Part shown: piece after piece, positions 1 to 8,132 of the stretch
How the letters are laid out: every line of letters begins with the position of its first letter
Position numbering within the stretch: position 1 is the first letter of the stretch
Source of the DNA: Oceanospirillum linum
GTDB lineage: Bacteria > Pseudomonadota > Gammaproteobacteria > Pseudomonadales > Halomonadaceae
Assembly: GCF_900182785.1 (NCBI RefSeq)
Contig: NZ_FXTS01000002.1
Location: 186,001-250,000 of the forward strand
Length of the DNA stretch: 64,000 bases
Reading direction: 5' to 3'
Made by a program: the position numbers and the translations under genes
The notes under the pieces: model-generated
The model's input: only the letters and a program-made list of their open reading frames with translations
Databases searched by the model: none
Told to the model about the DNA's origin: nothing

Positions 1-1
1 T

Positions 2-1273
2 GTGGCTCTGGGAAATGGCTATCAACTACCGGAAGGAGAGCCCAGACGAGTCGGTCTGACTCGACTGTCCTTTGTGCGGCCACCACTCTTTTTGGTGATT
101 TTTTCTGAATCAATGTCACTCTCTTTCTTCCCGGCCTACGTCAATGCACTCTATGAGCCGATTGCGGGTTTATCTCCGACAATGGTGGTCGGTTTACCTA
201 TCTCTGTTTTTATGCTGGTTTGGGCTTTATCTTTACCTGTTGCAGGGCAGTGGTCGGATAGTGTAGGTCGCAAGAAAGCTTTTATGGTGGGGGCAGGGCT
301 CACTGCTGTAGGACTTTTGTTAACAGCCTGGTGCGATAATCTCTGGCAACTGCTGATTGTGCGCTCCATTACAGCTGTGGGCTACGGCGTTGTCTTTATT
401 ACGGCTCAAGGCTATGTAACGGACAATACTACGGTTGAGAACCGTACAAGGGGAATGGCGATGTTCCTGTCCGGCTTTTTCTCTGGTTCTCTTTGTGGTG
501 CTGCGATTGGCGGTATTCTGTCGGATCGCATCGGGTTTGAAGCGACCTTTATGCTTTCGGCGACCCTGTCTCTGGTTTCGGCTGTTTTTGTTATGCAGTT
601 CTTTGAAGCTAAAGAGAAAGACCCGGATGCGCCGCCGCCAGCGGTTTTATCTTTCAGCGATTTTACGACACTGCTGACGGATAAGTACTTTCTGCTGATC
701 ACGTTTCTGTCGGCTATTCCTGCGAAGCTGTTGCTAACGGGATTTCTCTATTATGCCGGACCGGTTTATCTGAATGAGCTAGGGGCAAACCAGTCTTCTG
801 TAGGGCGCATTCTTATGGCTTACGGTCTGGCTATTGTGCTGATCTCTCCCTTGAGTGCCTGGCTGGGGGATCGGCTGAAGAATAAGAGTGCTTTTATCAT
901 GTTTGGCGGCGGTTTATCTGCGCTGGCGCTGTTTGCGGTTTATCTGATTCCCGGGGTTTACGGCATGTTTACCGGAGTATTACTGCTAGGGGTTGCCCAT
1001 GGTGTAGGGGTTTCACCTCAGTTATCACTCCTGACAGAGAAAGTGAAATTAAAAAATGGGCTTACCTTGGGTAAGACTATCGGAATTTTCCGTCTGACAG
1101 AGCGGATAGGGAATATCGCCGGGCCATTGGTGGCGGCAACGCTGATCAGCTTTATGGGGTTCCAGAACTCTTTCCTCTGGCTCTCCTCTGGCGTGGCTGC
1201 CAGTCTGATATTACTTGTGGTTCTTTATTCTATGTTCCGTTCAATGGATCAGCGGCAGTTACAAGAGGTATAG
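2..1273 (+). CDS. MFS transporter domain protein, 5' end outside window
   Basis: This is a membrane protein of the major facilitator superfamily. About 12 hydrophobic segments can be followed, and the loop after the second one carries an MFS motif A (GQWSDSVGRKK, about residues 82-92). The frame is already open at base 2, and the first codons (GTG GCT CTG) have no visible ribosome binding site. The residues before the first membrane segment look like a linker rather than a natural N-terminus, so the gene almost certainly starts upstream and may carry another N-terminal domain. It is followed after 3 bp by a periplasmic binding protein gene, which suggests the two work together. The substrate cannot be told from the sequence. 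Confidence 0.8.
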   Translation: MALGNGYQLPEGEPRRVGLTRLSFVRPPLFLVIFSESMSLSFFPAYVNALYEPIAGLSPTMVVGLPISVFMLVWALSLPVAGQWSDSVGRKKAFMVGAGLTAVGLLLTAWCDNLWQLLIVRSITAVGYGVVFITAQGYVTDNTTVENRTRGMAMFLSGFFSGSLCGAAIGGILSDRIGFEATFMLSATLSLVSAVFVMQFFEAKEKDPDAPPPAVLSFSDFTTLLTDKYFLLITFLSAIPAKLLLTGFLYYAGPVYLNELGANQSSVGRILMAYGLAIVLISPLSAWLGDRLKNKSAFIMFGGGLSALALFAVYLIPGVYGMFTGVLLLGVAHGVGVSPQLSLLTEKVKLKNGLTLGKTIGIFRLTERIGNIAGPLVAATLISFMGFQNSFLWLSSGVAASLILLVVLYSMFRSMDQRQLQEV

Positions 1274-1276
1274 CCA

Positions 1277-2305
1277 GTGTTAGGATTTAATGTTTTCAGC
1301 AGGGCCTTGCTTGCAGTTGTTTTTATGATGTCGGGCCTGGTGTCTTCTGTTTGGGCTGACCAGACATCAGTGATTAAGCCGGTGAAGCAGGTTTATATGG
1401 TGCTCTGGCGAGGTGTGACGGAAGCGGAGCGGGGTTTTATGGATTCGATGATGAACCGGCCGGAACCTGTCGAGTTTGTTATTCGAAATGCCGGGAAAAG
1501 CCGCCAGCAGGTTGCCTTGATTCGTCAGGATATTCTGCAGCGCAAACCAGACCTGGTTTATAGTTTTGGTACGACGGTGACCTCTATCCTTGCAGGAGCT
1601 GAATCCGCTACTCATTCGGATGATGAGTATATTCGCTCGATTCCGCTGGTATTTAATATTGTTGCTGACCCAAAGGGGGCGGGTCTTGTATCGGACTATC
1701 AGGCGCCGGGGAGGAATGTGACAGGAACATCTCATCTGGTACCGATGGCGACTCAGGTTGCGGCTATGCAAGAGCTTGATGGTATTGAAAAGGTTGCGGT
1801 GATTTTTAATGCTAAAGAGAAGAACTCTCTGCTTCAGGTTGAAGCGTTGCAGAGTGCCTGTGATGCAGCAGGGATTGACTTGGTTCGCTTCCCGTTACCG
1901 AATGCAGATGAGGCAAAAGCGGACGATTACTTTGCCGCTTTTGCTCGCTTTATTACGTCTGAGGGGGCCGATATCACTTATTTGCCATCAGACTCATTCC
2001 TTATTTCAAATGCGAAAACCCTGGTGAACGTCAGTCATGGTGCTGGTGTTCCTGTCTATTCAGCAACAGAAGGGCCAATCCGTAAGGCTGGTGCCTATAT
2101 GGGACTGGTGAGCCGTTACTATAACGTAGGGCAGTTTGCGGCTTATAAAGCCCATCAATTACTGTTTGAAGGGCGGCAGGTTTCTGAGGTTCCTGTTGAA
2201 ACGCTTAAACGCTTTAGTTTTATTGTGAATATGGATTCAGCGAAAGCCCTGGACCGATATCCGCCAGTGACGATTATGCAAACAGCTGAAGTCGTTAAGG
2301 ATTAA
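1277..2305 (+). CDS. ABC-type periplasmic substrate-binding protein (PF04392 family)
   Basis: The 342-residue protein starts with a signal peptide (hydrophobic core about residues 8-24, likely cleavage near VWA-DQ). It then has the two-lobed fold pattern of the PF04392 'ABC transporter substrate binding protein' family, including the KPDLVYSFGT stretch typical of the group. Known relatives bind aromatic amino acids or similar small ligands, but the ligand here is unknown. The start is GTG, with an AAGAGG-like ribosome binding site about 10 bases upstream inside the end of the preceding MFS gene. No permease or ATPase gene follows. A terminator comes straight after, so the protein may serve as a ligand sensor or feeder for the upstream membrane protein. 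Confidence 0.8.
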   Translation: MLGFNVFSRALLAVVFMMSGLVSSVWADQTSVIKPVKQVYMVLWRGVTEAERGFMDSMMNRPEPVEFVIRNAGKSRQQVALIRQDILQRKPDLVYSFGTTVTSILAGAESATHSDDEYIRSIPLVFNIVADPKGAGLVSDYQAPGRNVTGTSHLVPMATQVAAMQELDGIEKVAVIFNAKEKNSLLQVEALQSACDAAGIDLVRFPLPNADEAKADDYFAAFARFITSEGADITYLPSDSFLISNAKTLVNVSHGAGVPVYSATEGPIRKAGAYMGLVSRYYNVGQFAAYKAHQLLFEGRQVSEVPVETLKRFSFIVNMDSAKALDRYPPVTIMQTAEVVKD

Positions 2306-2318
2306 TTTCTGTTAGAAT

Positions 2319-2343
2319 AGCCCGCTTTGTGCGGGCTTTTTTC
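2319..2343 (+). terminator. Rho-independent terminator
   Basis: A GC-rich stem (AGCCCGC / GCGGGCT) with a short TTTGT-type loop is followed by a run of T. It lies 14 bases after the binding-protein stop codon and ends the MFS/binding-protein transcript. Confidence 0.85.
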
Positions 2344-2416
2344 TATGGTTGCTATAGATCAACTCCATGTGTGAACGACCCGTAAAAACTCTCCTTAAAC
2401 CACTTGAGGTAAGGCT

Positions 2417-3178
2417 TTGACTCAGTTTCGTCCGTGTATCGACCTGCATCAGGGGCAGGTTAAACAGATCGTAGGTGGCAGCCTGAACGAGCAAGGGGCT
2501 GATACAAATTTTATCAGTGAATATAGCAGCCGTTATTATGCTGAGCTGTATCGTGAGCACCAGTTGATGGGAGGCCATGTGATCGCCTTAGGTCCGGGCA
2601 ATCAGGAGGCTGCTCTGGCTGCGTTATCAGCCTGGCCCGGAGGCTTGCAGTTCGGTGGCGGTGTGAATGCGGGTAATGCTGCGTCCTATCTTGAGGCTGG
2701 CGCTTCCCACGTGATTGTAACCTCCTATCTGTTTGAAGGTGGACAGTTCAGCTGGGAACGGCTGGCAGAGATTAAGGCGGTAACGGGTAAGGAGCGTTTG
2801 ATTTTAGACTTAAGCTGTCGGAAAACGGCTTCAGGGTGGAACATTGCCACAGACCGTTGGCAAACGGTTACGGAGTTGGCGGTGGACCAGCATACGTTAC
2901 AGGCTTTAAGTGATCACTGTGCTGAGTTTTTAATTCATGCGGCGGATGTGGAGGGGCTTCAGAGTGGTATTGATGAAGATCTGGTACGTTTGCTTGGGGC
3001 TGCAAGCCCGATTCCGGTGACATACGCTGGAGGAGCCCGTTCCCGGGAGGATCTGGAGCGGGTGCATGAGCTTTCAAACGGTGGCGTCGATCTGACCATT
3101 GGCAGTGCGCTGGATATTTTCGGTGGCCACGGTATAACGCTGGATGAATGTATCCAGTGGAATCACCAGCAAGCATAG
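2417..3178 (+). CDS. hisA: HisA-type isomerase of the eukaryotic (HIS6) subfamily
   Basis: This is a phosphoribosylformimino-5-aminoimidazole carboxamide ribotide isomerase (ProFAR isomerase, fourth step of histidine synthesis) of 253 residues with a TIM-barrel layout. It matches yeast HIS6 far better than ordinary bacterial HisA. Diagnostic stretches are CIDLHQGQVKQIVGG near the N-terminus, VIVTSYLF, LDLSCRKT, FLIHAADVEGL, YAGGARS and GSALDIFGG near the C-terminus. The start is TTG, preceded by GAGGTAAGG. The gene stands alone between two terminators with no other his genes near it, so it may be the only HisA of the cell or a second copy. The family call is firm. Its role in histidine synthesis here is inferred. 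Confidence 0.9.
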   Translation: MTQFRPCIDLHQGQVKQIVGGSLNEQGADTNFISEYSSRYYAELYREHQLMGGHVIALGPGNQEAALAALSAWPGGLQFGGGVNAGNAASYLEAGASHVIVTSYLFEGGQFSWERLAEIKAVTGKERLILDLSCRKTASGWNIATDRWQTVTELAVDQHTLQALSDHCAEFLIHAADVEGLQSGIDEDLVRLLGAASPIPVTYAGGARSREDLERVHELSNGGVDLTIGSALDIFGGHGITLDECIQWNHQQA

Positions 3179-3201
3179 TTAAAGCGGCAGCCCGTAATAA
3201 A

Positions 3202-3237
3202 AAGCTCTGGCGGAGACAACTCCGCCAGAGCTTTTTT
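3202..3237. terminator. Bidirectional terminator between hisA and aroF
   Basis: A 13-bp perfect stem (AAGCTCTGGCGGA with its complement) around a 6-base loop has an A run on the left and a T run on the right. It can end transcription of hisA from the left and of the convergent DAHP synthase gene from the right. Confidence 0.9.
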
Positions 3238-3265
3238 GCTTTTCAGTCCGATATATAAAAAGCGG

Positions 3266-4336
3266 TTAACGACGCTCAGGTAGTGCTGGGCGTAGTTTTT
3301 CTGCCATCTTCAGCAATGTTTCTTCTGTGGTATCCCAGTCTATACAGGCATCTGTAATGGAAACGCCATACGCCATCTCGTCCCGGTTTGGAGACATTTT
3401 CTGATTGCCCCAGCCGATGTTGCTCTCAATCATCAGGCCGACAATCGATTGATTGCCATCCAGAATCTGGTGGGTGACATTTTCCATAACCAATGGCTGT
3501 AGTGCCGGATCTTTATTGGAGTTTGCATGGCTGCAGTCGATCATAATGTTCTTCGGCAGTTTAGCCTTTTCCAGATCCTGCTCACACAGGGCGACACTGA
3601 CTGAGTCGTAGTTGGGCTTGCCATTACCACCACGAAGAACCACATGGCCATACTGGTTGCCTTTTGTTCGGATCACGGCAACCTGACCCGCCTGGTTAAT
3701 ACCCAGGAAGCTATGAGGATGAGATGCCGATTGCAGTGCGTTGGTTGCGACTTCCAGGCCGCCATCTGTACCATTTTTAAAGCCGATTGGCATCGACAGG
3801 CCACTGGTCATTTCACGGTGTGTCTGAGACTCTGTGGTACGAGCACCAATAGCAGACCATGCGATAACATCCTGCAGATACTGAGGTGAAATCGGGTCCA
3901 GAGCTTCTGTTGCCAAAGGCAGTCCCATTTCGGCCAGATCGACCAGAAGTTGGCGGCCAATATGCAGACCCTCTTCCAGTTGGAAAGAATCATCCAGGTG
4001 CGGGTCGTTGATCAGCCCTTTCCAACCAACTGTCGTGCGCGGCTTCTCAAAATAAACACGCATGACGATATACAGGGTGTCACTGACTTTGTCGGAAAGA
4101 GCTTTCAGGCGTTTTGCGTAGTCTTTGGCAGCATCAATATCATGGATAGAGCAGGGGCCTACAACAACAAACAAGCGCTGGTCTTTACCGTCAAGAATAT
4201 TTTGAATAGTCTCACGACCCTCAACCACCGATGCACGGGCAGGATCCGTTAAAGGAATTTCTTTTTTCAGTTCTTCCGGGGTGATCAGGACATCCTGAGA
4301 CACCACATTGACATTCGTCAGACGAGTTTTAGGCAT
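3266..4336 (-). CDS. aroF: 3-deoxy-7-phosphoheptulonate (DAHP) synthase, AroF-type class I
   Basis: This enzyme joins phosphoenolpyruvate and erythrose 4-phosphate, the entry step of the shikimate pathway. The 356 residues cover the whole class I alpha family, with VVGPCSIHD, RVYFEKPRTTVGWKGL, GARTTESQTHRE and GFKNGTDG. Several positions match E. coli AroF (tyrosine-sensitive) rather than AroG or AroH: the N-terminal NVN..Q.VLITPEEL, PLATEALDPISPQYL, GINQAGQVA and GLMIESNI. Tyrosine feedback is therefore likely but not shown. A weak AGGA ribosome site lies upstream of the ATG, and the gene is transcribed alone from a 180-bp AT-rich spacer. I did not see a clear TyrR box. Confidence 0.92.
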   Translation of the reverse strand: MPKTRLTNVNVVSQDVLITPEELKKEIPLTDPARASVVEGRETIQNILDGKDQRLFVVVGPCSIHDIDAAKDYAKRLKALSDKVSDTLYIVMRVYFEKPRTTVGWKGLINDPHLDDSFQLEEGLHIGRQLLVDLAEMGLPLATEALDPISPQYLQDVIAWSAIGARTTESQTHREMTSGLSMPIGFKNGTDGGLEVATNALQSASHPHSFLGINQAGQVAVIRTKGNQYGHVVLRGGNGKPNYDSVSVALCEQDLEKAKLPKNIMIDCSHANSNKDPALQPLVMENVTHQILDGNQSIVGLMIESNIGWGNQKMSPNRDEMAYGVSITDACIDWDTTEETLLKMAEKLRPALPERR

Positions 4337-4516
4337 CTGAAATCGTATCCTATGTTAGCTTTATGAATCGTTTAGGGTTTTATTATTAAGTTATTGTTCT
4401 TAATAGAATATTGTTTTTAACGGCCCAGTGATAGGGGCTAAGCCTATACTTTGGGTGATAAATTGAATATCTATTGTTTGTTCGTATTTCTCTGGCATTT
4501 TTCAGAATGAACTGCC

Positions 4517-4846
4517 TCAAAGACAGTTGGTAGGTTTGGGAAGCCCTGCCAGCTTACTGGCCATTTTGGCCGGGCTTTCTCCAAAAAGCTGCATCAGATA
4601 AATGCTTTTAGCTTTCTCCTTGCCCAGGTTAAGTCCAATATATTTCACCAAAGGGCGCATGGCAGGCGAGAGCTCAAATTCCTGATAAAACCGGCGCAGT
4701 AAATGAATAACCTCCCAGTGGGCCTCTGTCAGTTCCAGCCCTTCCTTCTCGGCCATCTGTTCTGCGACCTCCGGCTGCCAGTCTGAAAGTTGCTCCAGAT
4801 AGCCTTCATCATCTAAAGGAATCCGCTTATTTCCAGTCATCAGCAT
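4517..4846 (-). CDS. tusE: Sulfur relay protein TusE (DsrC family)
   Basis: TusE receives persulfide sulfur from the TusBCD complex and passes it to MnmA for 2-thiolation of tRNA wobble uridine. The 109-residue protein ends in PTNCL, so the acceptor cysteine is penultimate at position 108, the same number as in E. coli TusE. This supports the chosen ATG. The second cysteine found in DsrC of dissimilatory sulfur metabolism, 11 residues earlier, is serine here (position 97), so this is a tRNA-thiolation TusE and not a sulfite-reductase partner. The start lies 4 bp after the tusB stop, so the genes are probably co-translated. It is the last gene of the tusDCBE group. Confidence 0.93.
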   Translation of the reverse strand: MLMTGNKRIPLDDEGYLEQLSDWQPEVAEQMAEKEGLELTEAHWEVIHLLRRFYQEFELSPAMRPLVKYIGLNLGKEKAKSIYLMQLFGESPAKMASKLAGLPKPTNCL

Positions 4847-4850
4847 AAAA

Positions 4851-5141
4851 TTAAAACCAGCTGCAGACAGAGTCTGCCTGTTCTGTCAGTTCAACGAAGC
4901 CTGAATAATCTACGGGCTGGCACTGCCCGGTCAGCAGACATGCACTCAAACCGCGTGCAGCGGCATCGTTCTGGAGTACAAAGTAGCTAAGATCATCGCG
5001 CAGCCGTTCTTTGAAGGCAGATGTTGCGCCGTAGACGCCATCCTCGATAAAGAGCACGCTATCGCCACTACTGGCGCTGTAAAGGCACTCCTGCAAGGTG
5101 TTACTCGTTGATGGTGATTTATTAACTGTATGTAAAATCAT
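4851..5141 (-). CDS. tusB: Sulfur relay protein TusB (DsrH family)
   Basis: TusB is a 96-residue structural subunit of the TusBCD heterohexamer in tRNA 2-thiouridine synthesis. The N-terminus MILHTVNKSP is typical of the family, followed by the FIEDGVYGAT strand-turn shared by DsrE/F/H-like folds. Length agrees with E. coli TusB (95). It sits 35 bp after tusC and 4 bp before tusE in one transcription unit. Confidence 0.92.
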   Translation of the reverse strand: MILHTVNKSPSTSNTLQECLYSASSGDSVLFIEDGVYGATSAFKERLRDDLSYFVLQNDAAARGLSACLLTGQCQPVDYSGFVELTEQADSVCSWF

Positions 5142-5176
5142 CTTTAGATTCGCAAAACTATGGCGTTATTGGACGC

Positions 5177-5533
5177 TTAAAAATTAAAAACCTGACGATG
5201 GCTGTTCAGAAGTTTCTGCAGGCTAGCCTGGCTGATAGATTGACACTCGAAATCCAGCAGATTTGCCCTCAAGCCCCGCTCGCTCAGGCTTTTTTCACAA
5301 ACAAAGACCTGATCGATATCGTACATCGGCAGGGCTTTCATCATTGCCTGAGTACCTTTTTGCTCAACCTGATCCGGCTGTTGATTACTCAATAACTGAT
5401 AAACACCATCCCCCATAAAAAGCAGTGTTGCCTGCTGGCCGAACGCTGCACCAACCAGCGCCAGGTCAATTGCTTCTCTTGCCCAGGATGTACCGATGGG
5501 AGGTTTACGGAAGATAATCAGTAGTTCGGACAT
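5177..5533 (-). CDS. tusC: Sulfur relay protein TusC (DsrF family)
   Basis: TusC is the 118-residue second subunit of the TusBCD sulfur carrier. It starts with the family-typical MSELLIIFRKPPIG, has the TLLFMGDGVYQLL segment and a C-terminal region near LLDFECQSIS. Length matches E. coli TusC (119). The gene begins 2 bp after the tusD stop, so translation is probably coupled. Confidence 0.92.
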   Translation of the reverse strand: MSELLIIFRKPPIGTSWAREAIDLALVGAAFGQQATLLFMGDGVYQLLSNQQPDQVEQKGTQAMMKALPMYDIDQVFVCEKSLSERGLRANLLDFECQSISQASLQKLLNSHRQVFNF

Positions 5534-5535
5534 TC

Positions 5536-5928
5536 TCAGGCTCCAAAGGTAATCAGTTTGTCGCAGTTAATGCTGGCATCAATAAGCTGGCCCAGACCTG
5601 AAAGAGTGTATCCTTCGGCCAGGTTATAGGACGATTTGCTGTACCGTTTGGCTTCTTTCTCATCCAGAAGGCCGCGCCGGACTGCCGCCGCGATACAAAC
5701 CACTAACTCAATTCCGTGCTCGCTGGCCAGGGTCTGCCATTGTGTTGGCACATTAATTTCATCCTGAGGGGGCGTCACCAGTGCTGAACTGTTGTATACA
5801 CCATCGTGGTAAAAGAAAACCCGCTGAATACGGTGTTCACGTTTTAATAGCGCCCGGGCAAAATGCAGTGCGCTGAGGGAGGCCTGGTCACTGTATGGGC
5901 CGCCATAAATGGCAATACTGTAGTTCAT
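5536..5928 (-). CDS. tusD: Sulfurtransferase TusD (DsrE family)
   Basis: TusD is the active subunit of TusBCD. It takes sulfur from TusA and hands it to TusE. I chose the ATG at 5928 (MNYSIAIYGGPYS). An in-frame extension of seven residues to 5949 exists, but from 5928 the reactive cysteine in VVCIAAAVRRG is residue 78, exactly as in E. coli TusD. The family landmarks YGGPYSDQA, FFYHDGVY and the cysteine segment are all present. It is the first tus gene, 178 bp downstream of yccA and behind the yccA terminator, so it probably has its own promoter. Confidence 0.92.
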   Translation of the reverse strand: MNYSIAIYGGPYSDQASLSALHFARALLKREHRIQRVFFYHDGVYNSSALVTPPQDEINVPTQWQTLASEHGIELVVCIAAAVRRGLLDEKEAKRYSKSSYNLAEGYTLSGLGQLIDASINCDKLITFGA

Positions 5929-6053
5929 TTCATTACAACTCTTCATCACAACTCTAAAAATTGCAGCACCGGATTTTCTTAGCCGGATAACCTTGGCCTC
6001 TGATGTCTGTCTTTTGGCTTGTCGCTATATCGGGGATGACCCCAACGGGCAGA

Positions 6054-6081
6054 AACAAAAACGCCCTGCAGTGCAGGGCGC
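6054..6081 (-). terminator. Terminator after yccA
   Basis: Read on the - strand, a stem CGCCCTGCA with its complement is followed by TTTTTG. It lies about 25 bases past the yccA stop and separates yccA from the tus genes. Confidence 0.8.
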
Positions 6082-6105
6082 TTAGTATAACGTATTCAGC
6101 CTGTT

Positions 6106-6771
6106 TTAGTCGTCTCCACTTAGCGCGCCAGTCAGGTGGAGCAGGCTCATAAAGAGGTTATAGATGGAGACATATAATCCGATGGTCGCCATAATGTAGT
6201 TACGCTGCCCATCATGTACCAGTTGGCTGGTTTCATACAGGATTGCAGCGGAAGCAAAAAGTACGAAACCGGCTGAGATCATCAGACTTAAGCCGGGAAT
6301 ACTGAAGAAAAAGCCTGCGATCATGGCACCGACCAGTACTAGGAAGCCGACAAACATAAAGCCGCTCAGGAAGCTGAAATCTTTTTTCGATGTCAGGGCA
6401 TAGCCTGAAAGTGCCAGGAAAATGACAGCGGTGCTTGCTAATGCGGTCGTGACAACCTGCCCGCCGTTTGGCAGAGACAGGTACATGGAAACGACAGGGC
6501 CAATCGTGAAGCCCATAAAGCCTGTAAAGGCAAATGCACTGACAAGACCCCAGATGCTGTTCTGAGTTTTATGGGTTAAAAACATCAGGCCATAAGCACC
6601 GATCAGAAAAACAAAGATATTCATGCGACCGAGCCCCATCGCCGCCGAAATAAACGCGGTGAATGCGCTGAAAGCCAGTGTCATGCTCAGCAGCATAAAG
6701 GTGTTACGGATAACCTTATTAACAGGGACTGCAGAGGTCGACCCGTAGGTATTGTATTCTTCGATAGCCAT
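6106..6771 (-). CDS. yccA: Bax inhibitor-1/YccA family inner-membrane protein
   Basis: This is a seven-helix membrane protein of 221 residues. After a short cytoplasmic N-terminus (MAIEEYNTYG), hydrophobic segments follow closely to the end, with the family stretch ETSQLVHDGQRNYIMATIGLY.SIYNLF near the C-terminus. E. coli YccA is a substrate and modulator of the FtsH membrane protease and can protect SecY from degradation. A similar role here is inferred. Its place next to tRNA-Ser and the tus genes recalls the yccA-tusE neighbourhood of E. coli and the tus cluster of Pseudomonas. It has its own terminator. Confidence 0.93.
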   Translation of the reverse strand: MAIEEYNTYGSTSAVPVNKVIRNTFMLLSMTLAFSAFTAFISAAMGLGRMNIFVFLIGAYGLMFLTHKTQNSIWGLVSAFAFTGFMGFTIGPVVSMYLSLPNGGQVVTTALASTAVIFLALSGYALTSKKDFSFLSGFMFVGFLVLVGAMIAGFFFSIPGLSLMISAGFVLFASAAILYETSQLVHDGQRNYIMATIGLYVSIYNLFMSLLHLTGALSGDD

Positions 6772-6877
6772 TGAATAGCTCCTCTAATTCTTCGTGGTCG
6801 TCATTAAGACCTATTCTGTCTGTTTATGTTCAAAAGTTAAAGCCTTGTATAACCTGAGAAAAAACATGAAATGTCTA

Positions 6878-6905
6878 TTGACGAAAAAAAATATTTGCGT
6901 ATCAT
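6878..6905 (+). promoter_or_regulatory. Sigma-70 promoter of tRNA-Ser
   Basis: A TTGACG -35 element at 6878-6883 and a TATCAT -10 element at 6900-6905 are 16 bp apart. Transcription would start about 5 bases before the mature tRNA. Confidence 0.7.
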
Positions 6906-6916
6906 ATGCGCCAGCT

Positions 6917-7007
6917 GGAGGGATGGCTGAGCGGCTGAAAGCACCGGTCTTGAAAACCGGCAAGGGTTAATAGCCCTTCCAGGGTTCAAATCCCTGTCCC
7001 TCCGCCA
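6917..7007 (+). tRNA. tRNA-Ser (anticodon TGA)
   Basis: The full cloverleaf is visible. The acceptor GGAGGGA (6917-6923) pairs with TCCCTCC (6997-7003). The anticodon stem CCGGT/ACCGG encloses CTTGAAA with anticodon TGA at 6951-6953. There is a long variable arm as expected of class II tRNA-Ser, a TTC-containing T loop, discriminator G and an encoded CCA end. It reads UCA and other UCN codons. Confidence 0.97.
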
Positions 7008-7014
7008 TTTTTAT

Positions 7015-7048
7015 AAAAAACCTGCTCTTTTTGAGCAGGTTTTTTTTT
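7015..7048 (+). terminator. Terminator after tRNA-Ser
   Basis: An AACCTGCTC / GAGCAGGTT stem with a T loop is followed by eight T residues and preceded by an A run. It can end the tRNA transcript and may work weakly on the other strand. Confidence 0.88.
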
Positions 7049-7143
7049 GCCTGTAGCTCGGGTTCATCCTAGGTTATGGTTTGGGGTTCTTTGAGTTAGA
7101 ATCTGCTACCATACAAAAGCATGTTCAAAAGGAGTTGCTTGCT

Positions 7144-7251
7144 ATGGATAAAGATATTTCACCGTGCTTCCCTTTTTGGGTAAAGCTGCTTTGGGTTATT
7201 GCCAGTGCGGCTCTTTTCTACCGGCTTGGGGTTGCTGCAGGCTGGTTCTGA
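7144..7251 (+). CDS. Putative 35-residue membrane protein
   Basis: This short frame encodes a protein that begins MDKDISPCFPFWVK and continues as one hydrophobic helix (about residues 12-33) ending in GWF. It has a very good ribosome binding site, AAAAGGAG at 7127-7134, nine bases before the ATG, which argues for translation. It lies alone between the tRNA terminator and hda. I do not recognise the family. A single-pass inner-membrane micro-protein is the likely form. Confidence 0.55.
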   Translation: MDKDISPCFPFWVKLLWVIASAALFYRLGVAAGWF

Positions 7252-7427
7252 ATCTTTTCTGAAGCTTAATGAATGATGTTTTCACCAGCCTGAACCTGGA
7301 TTTGATACAATTCATGCGGGACAACTAACTGCTGATTGCTGTATAAATGAACAAGAGGCTTTCTTTTGTTCTGTAAAGCAGCTAATTTACTCCTCATGAT
7401 GGGTTTTTAAAGGTAAGTCATTGAAAT

Positions 7428-8132
7428 ATGGCTGATTTTCAAGCTTCACAGCTATCATTAAGTATCGGTCTAAGAGACGATGCTACGTTTGCTAACTTTT
7501 TTCCGGGAGATAATATTTATCTTCTGGAGGCTCTGTGTTCGCTTCTTGAAAGTGGCGGCGAGACATTTCAGTATATCTACGGGCCTCAGGATTCAGGCAA
7601 AAGCCATCTGTTGCAAGCCCTTTGTCACCAGGCCGATGCTTTAGGTTTCCGCTCTGTATACCTGCCTTTGGACGAACTTGCCCTTCTGTCCCCGGAGCTA
7701 TTGGAGGGGCTGGAGACGCTGGATCTGGTTTGTATTGATGATCTTCATTTAGTCGCTGGCCGGGCCAAGTGGGAAGCCGCACTATTTCATTGCTTTAACC
7801 GTTTGCGTGATGCCGGAAAAGTTCTGGTGATCTCTGCAGATGCCCCTCCCTCGAAGCTGGGGGTGAAGCTACCTGATCTTTCGTCCCGTTTGGCGTGGGG
7901 TATTACTTCTGCTCTGCACAAGCTTGATGACGAACAAAAAATAATGGCTTTTAAGCTGCGTGCTCACGAGCGGGGACTGGAGCTGACGGATGAGGTTGCG
8001 CGCTATATATTGCACCGAAGTCCAAGAAGCTTGCGTGAATTATTCGATATGCTGTCGGTATTAGATCATGCATCTCTGATGGCTCAAAGAAAGTTAACAA
8101 TACCCTTTGTGAAAGAGACTCTGCGCTGGTAG
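7428..8132 (+). CDS. hda: DnaA regulatory inactivator Hda
   Basis: Hda is an AAA+ protein that, with DNA-loaded sliding clamp, triggers ATP hydrolysis on DnaA after initiation (RIDA). The 234-residue protein has an N-terminal clamp-binding motif QLSLSIGL (residues 8-15), a P-loop GPQDSGKSHLL (about 52-62), a Walker B LVCIDDLHL (about 100-108) and the SSRLAWG box carrying the arginine finger, all in the order of the DnaA/Hda family. It lacks the DnaA domain IV for DNA binding. Only a weak ribosome site (AAAGGTAAG, rather far from the ATG) is visible. It is probably transcribed from the 176-bp spacer after the small membrane-protein gene, in which I see nothing else. Confidence 0.93.
   Translation: MADFQASQLSLSIGLRDDATFANFFPGDNIYLLEALCSLLESGGETFQYIYGPQDSGKSHLLQALCHQADALGFRSVYLPLDELALLSPELLEGLETLDLVCIDDLHLVAGRAKWEAALFHCFNRLRDAGKVLVISADAPPSKLGVKLPDLSSRLAWGITSALHKLDDEQKIMAFKLRAHERGLELTDEVARYILHRSPRSLRELFDMLSVLDHASLMAQRKLTIPFVKETLRW

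Noticed and set aside
4517..5928. Dissimilatory DsrEFH-DsrC sulfur oxidation genes
   Set aside because: The DsrC-like protein lacks the second C-terminal cysteine, no dsrAB genes are near, and cysteine positions match TusD and TusE of tRNA thiolation.
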